64,000 nucleotides of DNA from G963674835 sp963674835 (GCA_963674835.2 CAXXKC010000002.1:868001-932000), one strand, 5' to 3'. Shown: positions 29,444 through 38,666, numbered from the stretch's first letter. A program made the numbers and translations. The notes: generated by a model from the sequence alone, not told the origin.

Positions 29444-31783
29444 ACCCTGGATCAGCATACCCACCTGGTAGGTGATCATCGCGCCGACGTACGCAAGGAC
29501 GGTCATGTAGCCAAACGTGAAGGCGGGCCAACGCCAACTGTTGGTCTCTCGCCGGATGACCGCCAGCGTTGCCGCACACTGCGCGCAAAGTGTGAAGAAG
29601 ACCATGATCGACATCGCCACCGGTACGTTCATCAACTTCCGATCGCTTCCTTCCCATTTGGCGTTGCGAAGCTTCTGGTCCAGTTGCGAGAAGCCCTGCT
29701 CGGCGCCCGAGTTGATCTCCTTGTCCAGATCGAAGATGACGCCCATCGTCGCAACCACCACTTCGCGTGCCGGGAACGAGGCGATCACGGCCGAGCCGAT
29801 CCGCCAATCCCAACCCAAAGGCCAGAAGACCGGTTCGATCGCCCGACCGAATCGCCCCAGGTAGCTCTGTCGCTGATACGCACCCGAAATCTGTCGCTCG
29901 ATCCGACTCTGGTCTTCCACGAGCGACGCCCGCCGTGCATCGTCCTCAGGCAGTGAATCCAATTGGGCGCGTATCTGCTCGAGCTGCGCGCGATACGGCG
30001 CCTCAACCACTTGGGCGTTGTGCGGGTAGTACAGCGCCGCCCAAACGACAATCGACACTGCAAGGATGATCGTTCCCGCGCAGCGCACAAAAGCGGCAAG
30101 CCGCTCGACCACCCGGTGGAAGACGGTCCGTGGCGACGGCCACTTGTAGCTGGGCAATTCCAGCAGAAACGGCGGAGTTGTTCCCCGCAACAATGTCCGC
30201 TTCAACACCAACGCCACGAGCACCGCGGCGCTGATCCCCAACGCGTACATTCCCAGAAGCGTCACTCCTTGGAGATTCACCAATCCGCCCAGGTACGTTT
30301 TCGCGGGAATGAACGCGGCAATCAACAGGGCATAGATCGGCAAACGCGCCGAACACGTCATCAACGGCGCCACCACGATCGTCGTCAGACGGTCTCGCTC
30401 GTCTTCGATCACCCGCGCTGCCATAATCCCCGGAATGGCACAGGCGAATGAGGAAAGCATGGGAATGAACGCTTTTCCACTCAGTCCCGCACGCACCATC
30501 AACCGGTCCATCAAGTAGGCGGCCCGAGCAATGTAGCCGCAGTCCTCCAGAACGGCAATAAAGAGAAACAAGATGGCGATCTGCGGCAGAAACTCCAGCA
30601 CTCCGCCCACGCCGCCGATCACCCCGTCGACCAACAGGCTGCGCAGCGCTCCGTCGGTTAGATGGGCTTCCACGAACGTCCCCATGGCACCCATGCCGCT
30701 CTCGATCAGGCGCATGAACGGATCCGCCCAAACAAACACCGCCTGAAAAACGACCGCCATGACGACGGCGAAGATGGCGGTTCCCCAAACGCGATGCGTC
30801 AACACGCGATCCAGGCGGTCGGTCACCGTCGTGCGATGCGACGCCGGTTCGGTGGCGATCCCTTCCAGAACATCGTCGACCCAGGCGTAACGGGCCTTGG
30901 TCTCGACGCCCGGCACCGGGTGGCCCGCCTCGGCCAGCCGTGTTCGCGAAAGTTGCAGCTCCTGGCCGACTTCGCCGTCGGCATCCGGCAGCAACACCCT
31001 CTGCAGATAGCCGCTGGTATCCAACAGCAGCCGCTGCACCAGGAATCGAGGAAGCGGCGCCGCACCCGGCTTCCCAAGACCGTTGATGATCGGCTCCAAT
31101 CGCGTGACTTCCGCTTCGAAGTCCTCTGGCAGAGGGCTCCTGTGCGAAACGACTTCAACCGGTGCGTCAACGATGGCCGATTCGTGCCCTCTACCGTGTC
31201 GGCCGCGTTCCCGGCCGCAATGACCGTGGCAGCCTCTCCCTCGACCTCCCATCCCTTCTCCCGAGACGGCCAGCAAGGCCGCCTTCAGGTCGCCGATGCC
31301 GATCGAGCGGTTGGCCTGCATGGGAATGACCGGAACACCCAGTCGCTCCTGCAAGCCCTCGACGTCGACCGAAACTCCCCGGTCAGAGGCAACATCCAAC
31401 ATGTTTAGCGCCACAATCGTGGGCAACTGCAACTCGAGCACTTGGCTAACCAGGTACAGATTTCGCCGCAGGTTCCCCGCATCGACGATCAAGACGACGG
31501 CGTCGACCGGCTTCGCATCGGCCCCGCGACCCAGAAGCACATCGACGGCCACCATCTCGTCGCGCGAGCGGGGCAAAAGGCTGTAAAGTCCTGGCAGATC
31601 CACCACCTCGAAACGTACCCCGCCGAAGCATGCTTCCCCAGTCCTCTTCTCGACGGTCACCCCGGGGTAGTTTCCAACTCGCTGGTGAATGCCGACCAAG
31701 GCGGTGAAGAGCGTCGACTTGCCCGTGTTCGGATTGCCGATCAGTGCGACGTGAGCAGCGGTTCGTTGGAGGGCTGGAGTCAT
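29441..31783 (-). CDS. feoB: Ferrous iron transport protein B
   Basis: A 780-residue FeoB. The N-terminal G domain has G1 GNPNTGKST (residues 16-24), G3 DLPG (62-65) and G4 NMLD (127-130). It is followed by a GDI-like helical region and a C-terminal membrane domain with two gate repeats, including IPGIMAARVIEDERDRL and FPAREVVVATMGVIFD. It imports Fe2+ through the inner membrane under GTP control. A Gly/Arg/His/Cys-rich insert (residues about 178-201, with GCHGHC and RHGRGHE) sits between the G domain and the GDI region, which is unusual. It is downstream of feoA with a 94-base gap, and its stop codon lies in repeat A copy 5. No FeoC gene is present. Confidence 0.96.
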   Translation of the reverse strand: MTPALQRTAAHVALIGNPNTGKSTLFTALVGIHQRVGNYPGVTVEKRTGEACFGGVRFEVVDLPGLYSLLPRSRDEMVAVDVLLGRGADAKPVDAVVLIVDAGNLRRNLYLVSQVLELQLPTIVALNMLDVASDRGVSVDVEGLQERLGVPVIPMQANRSIGIGDLKAALLAVSGEGMGGRGRGCHGHCGRERGRHGRGHESAIVDAPVEVVSHRSPLPEDFEAEVTRLEPIINGLGKPGAAPLPRFLVQRLLLDTSGYLQRVLLPDADGEVGQELQLSRTRLAEAGHPVPGVETKARYAWVDDVLEGIATEPASHRTTVTDRLDRVLTHRVWGTAIFAVVMAVVFQAVFVWADPFMRLIESGMGAMGTFVEAHLTDGALRSLLVDGVIGGVGGVLEFLPQIAILFLFIAVLEDCGYIARAAYLMDRLMVRAGLSGKAFIPMLSSFACAIPGIMAARVIEDERDRLTTIVVAPLMTCSARLPIYALLIAAFIPAKTYLGGLVNLQGVTLLGMYALGISAAVLVALVLKRTLLRGTTPPFLLELPSYKWPSPRTVFHRVVERLAAFVRCAGTIILAVSIVVWAALYYPHNAQVVEAPYRAQLEQIRAQLDSLPEDDARRASLVEDQSRIERQISGAYQRQSYLGRFGRAIEPVFWPLGWDWRIGSAVIASFPAREVVVATMGVIFDLDKEINSGAEQGFSQLDQKLRNAKWEGSDRKLMNVPVAMSIMVFFTLCAQCAATLAVIRRETNSWRWPAFTFGYMTVLAYVGAMITYQVGMLIQG
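31181..31252 (-). other. Gly/His/Cys-rich insert segment within FeoB
   Basis: Encodes about 24 residues with four His, two Cys, many Gly and Arg, between the FeoB G domain and membrane region. It resembles a metal-binding linker. The reading frame is open on both sides. Confidence 0.75.
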
Positions 31784-31877
31784 GGCGACTGGTGATACAA
31801 TGCTGCACCCTCGCTGGGCGGTCCCAAGCCGTCACGGGGGTCTTCAGCATTCCCGTCGAACGGCTTGTACCGGCCGG

Positions 31878-32135
31878 CTATGCAACCGAAAGTCCTGCGT
31901 CGCCCGGGGTTACTAGGACATTGAGTTGGCGATCCGCCCGAATGCACACCTTGTTGCCTGCCATGCGGATGATGCACGGATTGCCGGGCCTGAACATCTG
32001 CACCCGCGTCCCGCACCGAAGTCCCAACTCCTCCAGCCGGTGCACGTGGTCCGGCTGTCCGACGACATGACTGATCCTCGCCCACTGGCCCACAGCCAGG
32101 CGCTCGAGCGGAACTAATGGGTCAACTTGTTTCAC
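31878..32135 (-). CDS. feoA: Ferrous iron transport protein A (SH3-like)
   Basis: An 85-residue FeoA-type SH3-fold protein. LERLAVGQWARISHVVG opens the domain, RLEELGLRCGTRVQMFRPG is the signature (usually RLxxLGLxPG), and VCIRADRQLNVLV closes it. It is normal in length. FeoA is a cytoplasmic accessory of FeoB. It is the first gene of the feoAB operon, and a Fur-like palindrome lies 53 bases upstream of the start codon. Confidence 0.92.
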   Translation of the reverse strand: MKQVDPLVPLERLAVGQWARISHVVGQPDHVHRLEELGLRCGTRVQMFRPGNPCIIRMAGNKVCIRADRQLNVLVTPGDAGLSVA

Positions 32136-32187
32136 CAGAGAATCTCCGCATCACCCATGAGAGTTACGCTCGCCCAGGCCTAGAAAT

Positions 32188-32202
32188 TGAGAATCAGTCT
32201 CA
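32188..32202. promoter_or_regulatory. Fur-like operator upstream of feoA
   Basis: TGAGAATCAGTCTCA is a 7-1-7 inverted repeat with one mismatched pair, close to the Fur half-site TGATAAT. Its position, 53-67 bases upstream of feoA, fits repression of iron uptake when iron is abundant. A Mur or DtxR-type regulator is also possible. Confidence 0.6.
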
Positions 32203-32328
32203 CTAAGCGAAGTTTAAATCATCTGCGACCGCAACGCAAGCTCTCCCCAGAGAAATCGCCCCTCAGCAGCCCCCTGCCACACCGCCCACTCCTCACAACC
32301 TTCTCCCCACCTGTAGCCCAGCCACCCA

Positions 32329-32353
32329 TGTAGCACAGCCGCCCTCGGCTGTG
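32329..32353. repeat. Family C intergenic hairpin repeat, copy 2
   Basis: TGTAGCACAGCCG, loop CCCT, CGGCTGTG; an 8-bp stem CACAGCCG/CGGCTGTG. It lies 9 bases from the end of the next minus-strand gene. A partial relative (TGTAGCCCAGCC) lies just left, at about 32312. Confidence 0.78.
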
Positions 32354-32361
32354 TCGCCCCT

Positions 32362-33357
32362 TTACCCGCCCATCCAGCGCCGCACGGCCGACCACGCCTG
32401 ACCGATGAGCTTGCCGGAAAAGACATCCTCGGTAATGGTGCTTTGACCGGCGGCGAAGTTCTCCCAAACCGCCTCTGTATAGGGTTTACTCGCCTCGGCC
32501 AGGGTCTGGTAGAACCCCTTGTCGCGGATCGTTCCCAGCGCCTGGCTATAGTGATCGAACACGTGCTGACGAAACAGCGACCCGGCGACCCGGACCGTCG
32601 ATAGGGCCCCCCTCCCTGCGGCGCCGATGCGCTCGAGCGAATACAGCGTCATGGCGCTCGAAACGGCCAACGGGTCCACGCCTTCTGTGGCCGCAATCTG
32701 GTGAATCTCTTTCCATAGCCGGGTCAGTTCCGCCTGTGGAATCATCTGCGTTGGATCGATCGACCCAACGGCCTGGCGGGTGTCGTCGATGGTCTTTTTC
32801 AGACCGTCCACCGACAGCGGAGGTGTGTCAAACGCCACGGCCGTCGTACCCGCCGCCTGTGCGATCGCCGAGAGCAGATCATCCGCATGATCGATCGTCG
32901 AATCGGCGTCGATAACTCCCTGCTGTTTCAACTCCCCGGCCAGTTCCTTCAGATAGGCCTTCGAGCCGTAGGCCACGTCACTGACCACCGCCAAAACCAG
33001 CATCGGCGACAAGTGAAACGTCGCCCAACCCGCCATGTCGACAAAGTTGCCCACCGCCTTCCTCGCAACAAAGTTCTCCACCGACGGCGACGCTCCCTCC
33101 GGCTGCAGCCGTTTCACGCGGCCGACGTCCTCCGCCATGAAGTCCAGCATCTGCCGCACCATGACCGAGTACGTCTTCGAGTTCTGAAACGCCCGGGGAA
33201 CCAGCAGCGCGGCCGACTCGCACAACGCACCGCTTACCAGCCCCGAGGCGCTCCGCAACGTCCGCTCCGGCAGCGACAGCGAGTAGAGCAAATAGTTGCG
33301 AACCGAGCCGTAACCCGGGTCCTCCGTTTCCGGCGTGCTGTGCGAATCGTCGCTCAT
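32362..33357 (-). CDS. Conserved-looking protein of unknown function
   Basis: A 331-residue protein I cannot assign to a family. It is largely alpha-helical by composition, with Ala/Leu-rich amphipathic segments and no signal peptide. A moderately hydrophobic stretch (WATFHLSPMLVLAVVSDVAYG, about residues 111-131) could be membrane-associated. AGGATG precedes the ATG at 33357, supporting a real start. It stands alone between feoA and the zinc-ribbon gene, both on the same strand. Codon use and even composition make it a genuine gene. Confidence 0.72.
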   Translation of the reverse strand: MSDDSHSTPETEDPGYGSVRNYLLYSLSLPERTLRSASGLVSGALCESAALLVPRAFQNSKTYSVMVRQMLDFMAEDVGRVKRLQPEGASPSVENFVARKAVGNFVDMAGWATFHLSPMLVLAVVSDVAYGSKAYLKELAGELKQQGVIDADSTIDHADDLLSAIAQAAGTTAVAFDTPPLSVDGLKKTIDDTRQAVGSIDPTQMIPQAELTRLWKEIHQIAATEGVDPLAVSSAMTLYSLERIGAAGRGALSTVRVAGSLFRQHVFDHYSQALGTIRDKGFYQTLAEASKPYTEAVWENFAAGQSTITEDVFSGKLIGQAWSAVRRWMGG

Positions 33358-33457
33358 TGTTCATCCTGCTTCAGGGGAGATACAGATTGACCCACTCACC
33401 ACCAGCGCCCGAACCTCGCACCCTTCAAGCCGAAAACCGCACACGCCGCCCACACGT

Positions 33458-34429
33458 TCACGAAGGCGCTCTTATTGGCGACCGATACGCCACTCGCGTT
33501 TGCCCTCGCGCGCGCCCGAACCCTTGGCGTTTGCCCGCCTTGGGATTCTTGCCGTCAGGCCTCGCGGGTTGCTGCTTGATCGCAGGGGCTGCCGGCTCCT
33601 GAATCTCACCGGACGACGGTCTGGCCCATTGCGGCCACCACTCGGGCAAGTGCTTGTACGTGTGCGGGGCAAACGGCAGCGGAACAGAAAACCAATCGAA
33701 CTGCTCGCCCCGGATGAGGTTCAACGCATAGTACGCAATCGGCAGCGCAAGCAACCCACCCAGAATAATACCGACCAACTGTCCCACAAAGCTCCCGCTA
33801 GATTTTCGTCGTCTCGCCAAGTCGTCCGAGGCACGACCCGCGCCGTTCGGTGCGCTCTGTCCGAAATCGAACGCAGACGACGAAGCAGCCGTCTCGATGC
33901 CCTGCCAAGGGTTCGTCGACAGATCGATCCCTTCGCCGGCCGTGACCGATCCCACTCCAAGAGCCTCGGCCAGTCGCGCGGCATCGAGCGGTTGATCGGT
34001 CGCGGCCACAATCAACTCGCCAAGTTTCGACTCGGCCTGGCAGTGCGGACAACGAACGACCAAACCCATGTCCTCCCCCGGCGCGACGGCATCCACGGCC
34101 ACGCTGTCCTCCGATTGCCGTGCGACAAGACCCTCGAAGTCATCGGCCGTTGCTTCCGACGACGCTAACGCGTACTCCTCGCTGATCGACCCCGCCGGCA
34201 CTGGTTCCGACGCGTCTTCGGCCGGGTCATTCCCGTCGGCTTCCGGCGAATCCGCCTCGACTGGAACCACCTCGGGAAACAGCTCACACAGGTCCTCCTC
34301 GGCGGGGTGGGCCTCGCTCGGCGGGAAGACCGTCTCGCACAACGGACACCGAACCCGCACCGCCTCGGCGAATCCCTCGGGAATACCAACAAGTCGGTCA
34401 CAATAGGGGCAGCGCGCAGTTCCCGCCAT
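33458..34429 (-). CDS. Zinc-ribbon membrane protein, uncharacterised
   Basis: A 323-residue protein with cysteine pairs that form zinc ribbons: CPYC at residues 7-10 with CPLC at 28-31, and a later CPHC near 128. An acidic linker follows the first ribbon. A single hydrophobic helix (FVGQLVGIILGGLLALPIAYYALNLI, about 212-237) is followed by a tryptophan-containing segment (HLPEWWPQWARPSSG) and a basic tail. This layout, with N-terminal zinc ribbons and one helix, is typical of Planctomycetota proteins with no known role. ATG 34429 is chosen because GGAGAG lies just upstream; the extension to 34534 has none. Confidence 0.72.
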   Translation of the reverse strand: MAGTARCPYCDRLVGIPEGFAEAVRVRCPLCETVFPPSEAHPAEEDLCELFPEVVPVEADSPEADGNDPAEDASEPVPAGSISEEYALASSEATADDFEGLVARQSEDSVAVDAVAPGEDMGLVVRCPHCQAESKLGELIVAATDQPLDAARLAEALGVGSVTAGEGIDLSTNPWQGIETAASSSAFDFGQSAPNGAGRASDDLARRRKSSGSFVGQLVGIILGGLLALPIAYYALNLIRGEQFDWFSVPLPFAPHTYKHLPEWWPQWARPSSGEIQEPAAPAIKQQPARPDGKNPKAGKRQGFGRARGQTRVAYRSPIRAPS

Positions 34430-34645
34430 ACACTCTCCACAACCGAAAGCCTGATACACTTCGACAGGCCGTACCCCCATAGCATAACCGATCGGGCAGG
34501 TCCCCGAAACGACGATAGTTGCGTGCCGCGCCAACGCCGACTACCATAACGGTGGCGACCCGCCGGTCTAGGGGACCCGCAGTCGCCGGCTACGGGATGC
34601 CGTTTCCACCACAAGCAGATCATCGTCTGGCTGCAAGAGGTCACT

Positions 34646-36220
34646 ATGAAGACTTTCAAAACGCTATCGGGTTGTAGTTGCTGCAGTGTGAGCCGTCGAC
34701 AGTTCCTTGCAACGTCCTGCGCGGCGTGCGCCGGCGCGGCGGCCGTGCTGAACCCGCATCGCCTCGCGCGAGGTGCCGACGAAGCGGCAAAGGCCCGGAT
34801 CCGCGTGATCTACTCGCTACACGCGGTTAAGCAGCCGGGTCCCGACTGGCCTAATGTCGGCTTCGACTTCCAGCCCGTCATGGACCGCTTCAACGCCACC
34901 CTGACCTCGCAGTGCCCCAACATCGACTTCCTAGTGTCCATGGCCAACGGTCCGGAGGCCGCCCAGAAGATCGTCGAGGCCGATAAGAACGAGAAGATCG
35001 ACGGTTACATCGTCTTCCAGATGAATTGCTGGAACCGCGTGATCCAGACGGTCGCAGCCACAGGCAAACCCACGCTCTATGTCGACTTCCAGTACGCCGG
35101 CAGCGGTGGTTTCCTGGTCTACACCGCCGGATTCCTGCGGAGCAACACGCCGAACGTCGGGTTCGTGGCTTCGTCCAACCCCGACGATCTCGTCGCCGCC
35201 GTCAAGTGCTTCGAACTGGTCAAGAAAGGCGCTTCGCCCGCCGAATTCGTCGCCGCCACGGCCAACGCCCGCAAGAGTCGCACGCCCAAGCCCGGTGATC
35301 TCACCTGCACATCCGACGCGGTCACCACGCTCTCGCCGCAGGAGTGCCTCAAGCGCATGAAGCAGTCCAAGATCCTGGCCGTCGGCGGTGGATGGCCGGG
35401 AGTCGCCCCAGCGGTCACCAAGGAAATGGGAATCGAGGTCGTCAACGTACCGTTCGCTGAAGTGAACGACGCCTGGGCCGCCGCCGACAAGGACCAGGCC
35501 AGGGCCATCGCCGACCGCTGGCAGAAAGAAGCCGCGGTGATCAACGACGTTTCGCGAGAAACCCTGGAAACATCGGCCGCAATGTACCTTGGCCAGAAGG
35601 CCGTGCTCAAGAAGCACGGTGCCAACGCCATCACGATCAACTGCCTCGGCGGCTTCTACGGCGGCCACATCCACGCCTACCCGTGCTTGGGGTTCCACGA
35701 GCTGTGCAACGAGGGCCTCATCGGTGCCTGCGAGTGCGATGTGCACAGCACGGCCACGATGGTGGTCTTGACCGCCCTCACCCAGGGCCGACCCGGCTTC
35801 ATTTCCGATCCCGTGGTCGATACCGCCGGTCGCAACATCATCTACGCCCATTGCGTCGCCTCGAAGAAACCCTTCGGACCGCAAGGCGCGACGACTCCGT
35901 TCCAGATCCTCACCCACTCCGAGGACCGCCAAGGTGCCGCCGTCCGTTCAACGTTGCCCCTCGGCTACATGACCACCACGATCAAGTTCGCGCCCGAACG
36001 CAAGGAGATCATCTTCCACCAAGGCAAGGCGGTCGCCAACTCCGAGGACGACCGCGCCTGCCGCACCAAGCTCGTGGTCGAGCCGGTCGGCGATATCGAG
36101 AAGCTGTTCACCGAATGGGATCAATGGAGTTGGCACCGCGTGACCTGCTACGGCGATCTCAAGGCGCCCATCTTCGCCCTGGCCGACACCCTCGGCTGGA
36201 CGGTGCGTCAGGAAGCGTAG
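34646..36220 (+). CDS. Tat-exported sugar-isomerase-like protein (fucose/arabinose isomerase fold)
   Basis: A 524-residue protein with a Tat signal containing SRRQFLAT (residues 16-23), exceptionally rich in Cys (GCSCCS and SCAACAG). The mature part resembles the L-fucose/L-arabinose isomerase superfamily: an N-terminal alpha/beta region (NIDFLVSMANGPEAAQKIVE, YIVFQMNCWNRVIQ) and a C-terminal region (CLGFHELCNEGLIGACECDVHSTATM) with His and Glu/Asp residues that may bind a metal. Isomerases act in the cytoplasm, so Tat export of a paralogue suggests a different role on sugars outside. AAGAGG precedes the ATG. The next gene, a Gfo/Idh/MocA dehydrogenase, follows 44 bases later, suggesting a shared sugar pathway. 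Confidence 0.75.
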   Translation: MKTFKTLSGCSCCSVSRRQFLATSCAACAGAAAVLNPHRLARGADEAAKARIRVIYSLHAVKQPGPDWPNVGFDFQPVMDRFNATLTSQCPNIDFLVSMANGPEAAQKIVEADKNEKIDGYIVFQMNCWNRVIQTVAATGKPTLYVDFQYAGSGGFLVYTAGFLRSNTPNVGFVASSNPDDLVAAVKCFELVKKGASPAEFVAATANARKSRTPKPGDLTCTSDAVTTLSPQECLKRMKQSKILAVGGGWPGVAPAVTKEMGIEVVNVPFAEVNDAWAAADKDQARAIADRWQKEAAVINDVSRETLETSAAMYLGQKAVLKKHGANAITINCLGGFYGGHIHAYPCLGFHELCNEGLIGACECDVHSTATMVVLTALTQGRPGFISDPVVDTAGRNIIYAHCVASKKPFGPQGATTPFQILTHSEDRQGAAVRSTLPLGYMTTTIKFAPERKEIIFHQGKAVANSEDDRACRTKLVVEPVGDIEKLFTEWDQWSWHRVTCYGDLKAPIFALADTLGWTVRQEA

Positions 36221-36264
36221 CGCAATACAAATCGTAGGATCTGGTCTTTGTCCCGAGGAGATGG

Positions 36265-37698
36265 ATGATGCCCCTCAATCGACGACAGTTCGTCAAGCGA
36301 ACCACGGCAGCGGCCGCCGCTGTTGCCATTCCGATGCTCGGAGCCGGACGCGTTCTGGGAGCCAACGACACCATTCGCATCGCGGTAATCGGATGTGGAG
36401 TGCGCGGTGGCACGCACAGGGCGCGCTTCGGCAGCCAGCGCGGTGTGAAGCTCACGGCCGTTTGCGATCCAGATCGCGTGCGTTTGGCGTCGGCGGCCAA
36501 GGAAATCGAAACCAAGTTCGGCAACAAGCCCGAACAGGTCGTTGATGTCCGCCGGCTCATGGATCGCAAGGACTTCGACACCGTCGCGATCGCCACCATG
36601 CAGTACTGGCACTCGCTTCCCACCATCTGGGCATGCCAGACCGGACGGCACGTCTACGTCGAGAAGCCCCTGGCCCACTACATCTGGGAAGGCCGCCAGA
36701 TGGTCAACGCCGCGCGGAAATACGACCGGCTGGCACAGGTCGGCACCCAAGGGCGTTCCCGCGAAACCGATCGCCAGGTGATCCCCTACATCCGGTCCGG
36801 CCAGTTGGGCAAGATCCAGTACATCGTCTGCTTCGCCAACAAGGCACGCACGCCCATCGGAAAGCGAACCGAGCCTCTGCCCATCCCCGACACGCTCGAT
36901 TACGACCTCTGGTGCGGCCCGGCACGCAAGGAGCCCGTCTATCGCGACCGCATCCAGTACGATTGCAGCTTCACCTGGAACATGGGCGATGGCGAATCCT
37001 GCAACCAGGGCGTGCACGAAGTCGATGTCGCCCGCTGGTTGCTCGGCGAAACCCAACTGCCGCGCCGGGTGATGAGCCTGGGCGGCCGGTTCGTCTTCAA
37101 CGACGCAGGAAACGTCCCCAACACCCAGTTGGCCTACTACGATTTCCCCTCCGCCCCCGTACTCTACGAGGTGCACAACCTGCGGGCAGGGAAGAACGAC
37201 AACGGCTCACCCAACTTCCGCGGCCACCGCGTCGATACCTGTGTCCAGTGCGAAGGTGGCTACGTGATGATGCACGCCGGGAAGGTCTACGACAACCAGG
37301 GCCGAGAGATCAAGTCGTTCTCCGGCGGCGAAGACCACTTCGCCAACTTCATCCAGGCGCTGCGAAGCGGCAAACGCGAAGACCTCAACGCCGAGATCCT
37401 CGAAGGCCACCTTTCCACGAACGTCTGCCATGCCGGCAACATCTCGTACCGGCTGGGCCAGACGGCCAGCGTCACCGACATCCGCAAGCAAGTCGGCGAT
37501 CTGCCGCCGATGCAGGCGATGGTCGACCGCTACCTGGAGCACCTCAAGGCCCACGAGGTCAGTCCCGACGAAACGACCCTCGGCCCTTGGTTGCAGTGCG
37601 ACCGCGAGAACGAGTGCTTCCAGGACAACGTCGAGGCCAATAAGCTCGTCAAGGGGTTCTACCGCGAACCCTACGCGGTTCCGGAGATCAAGCTCTGA
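36265..37698 (+). CDS. Tat-exported Gfo/Idh/MocA-family oxidoreductase
   Basis: A 477-residue NAD(P)-dependent oxidoreductase with a Tat-like signal (NRRQFVKRTTAAAAAVAIP). The Rossmann motif IAVIGCGVRGGTH starts near residue 38, and VYVEKPLAHYIWEGRQM carries the conserved EKP of the family. The C-terminal half has GDGESCNQGVHEVDVARWLLG, with the HEVD-type substrate segment. These enzymes oxidise or epimerise sugars; many Planctomycetota copies are exported. The start (ATG-ATG at 36265) has AGGAG upstream. It is in line with the preceding isomerase-like gene and probably co-transcribed. Confidence 0.88.
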   Translation: MMPLNRRQFVKRTTAAAAAVAIPMLGAGRVLGANDTIRIAVIGCGVRGGTHRARFGSQRGVKLTAVCDPDRVRLASAAKEIETKFGNKPEQVVDVRRLMDRKDFDTVAIATMQYWHSLPTIWACQTGRHVYVEKPLAHYIWEGRQMVNAARKYDRLAQVGTQGRSRETDRQVIPYIRSGQLGKIQYIVCFANKARTPIGKRTEPLPIPDTLDYDLWCGPARKEPVYRDRIQYDCSFTWNMGDGESCNQGVHEVDVARWLLGETQLPRRVMSLGGRFVFNDAGNVPNTQLAYYDFPSAPVLYEVHNLRAGKNDNGSPNFRGHRVDTCVQCEGGYVMMHAGKVYDNQGREIKSFSGGEDHFANFIQALRSGKREDLNAEILEGHLSTNVCHAGNISYRLGQTASVTDIRKQVGDLPPMQAMVDRYLEHLKAHEVSPDETTLGPWLQCDRENECFQDNVEANKLVKGFYREPYAVPEIKL

Positions 37699-37898
37699 CA
37701 CCGGCGGCAGACCACTGCCCGGCCGCCAGTGATTTCACGGCGACGCCCGAACGGTGTGCGTACCGACTCATGATCGCGGGGCGCGGGGGGAGTTCCGACG
37801 AGCGGGCGGGAGCCGAGCGTGAGAACGAGAGCCGAAAACAGGCGTGTCGTGGGCGAACCACGAAGCAAGCGGGGCGCCGGGGCAGGCGAGACGATTAT

Positions 37899-37924
37899 CC
37901 GTCGCGGGGGTCTAGCCGCGACGG
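37899..37924. other. Strong stem-loop between convergent genes
   Basis: CCGTCGCGG and CCGCGACGG form a perfect 9-bp stem with an 8-base loop. It lies between the dehydrogenase gene and the convergent regulator gene, about 54 bases past the latter's stop. No T-run follows, so it is only a candidate terminator. Confidence 0.5.
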
Positions 37925-37977
37925 GTTAATCTAGCTGGCGACACTGTTTACAATGATCGCCCACCCCTTCTTGGGTC

Positions 37978-38550
37978 TTAAACGAGCTCTTTCTTCGCAC
38001 CGATGAGCGTGCGGAGCCGCTCGGCCAACAGGGCCGCGTCGAACGGCTTCTTGAACGTCTCGTTGATGCTCGAACGATCGAAACTCGTGGAACTGCCGTC
38101 GTCCGGCAGCAACGCGATCAGGATCACTTCGGCGAATTCGCTGTTGCGACGCAGATTCTGGCAGATCTGCAGCGATTCCGTCCGGCCGATCGAGAAATCG
38201 ACGATGATACAGTCCGGATGGAAACTCTCGGCTTGAATGCCGGCGTCGAAACCGCTGCCAGCCACCGCAACCTTGAACGAACGTTCCAGAGGAAGTTCGC
38301 GCTTCAGGTTTTCCACCAGTACCTGATCCTGAGCAACAACCAAAACCTTCGCCATCGACTCATCTTCCAGGTCGCCCAAAGGCATCCCGTGTTCCTTGAG
38401 GAACTTGATGAGGTACTCGCGGGGAATTCGCCGGTCTTGCGATCCGGGAATTCGGTAACCCTTTAGACGGCCCGAATCGAACCATTTGCTTACGGTGCGC
38501 GGGGCCACCTTGCAGATCTTGGCGACCTGACCAGTTGTGAAGACCTTCAT
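37978..38550 (-). CDS. HTH-receiver regulator (excisionase-type HTH plus response-regulator domain)
   Basis: A 190-residue protein. Residues 1-60 form a MerR/excisionase-type helix-turn-helix (FTTGQVAKICKVAPRTVSKW with a following basic wing). Residues 67-186 form a receiver domain: VLVVAQDQ, phosphoacceptor Asp118 in CIIVDFSIG, and Lys168 in FKKPF. The acidic pocket that normally reads DD is AQ, and the Thr/Ser switch is Leu, so phosphorylation may be weak or absent. No histidine kinase is nearby. GGAGAG precedes the start. DNA binding with an unconventional input signal is inferred. Confidence 0.83.
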   Translation of the reverse strand: MKVFTTGQVAKICKVAPRTVSKWFDSGRLKGYRIPGSQDRRIPREYLIKFLKEHGMPLGDLEDESMAKVLVVAQDQVLVENLKRELPLERSFKVAVAGSGFDAGIQAESFHPDCIIVDFSIGRTESLQICQNLRRNSEFAEVILIALLPDDGSSTSFDRSSINETFKKPFDAALLAERLRTLIGAKKELV

Positions 38551-38666
38551 TGCAGGCTCTCCGATATCTCACTCGCCTAGTTTTCCACTGCGTCTCCGTC
38601 GGAGAATTCCGTCGGAAACGGTTCGGCCCCTTGTCTGCAGTTTCCCGCCGCTGATCGATCCATCGA

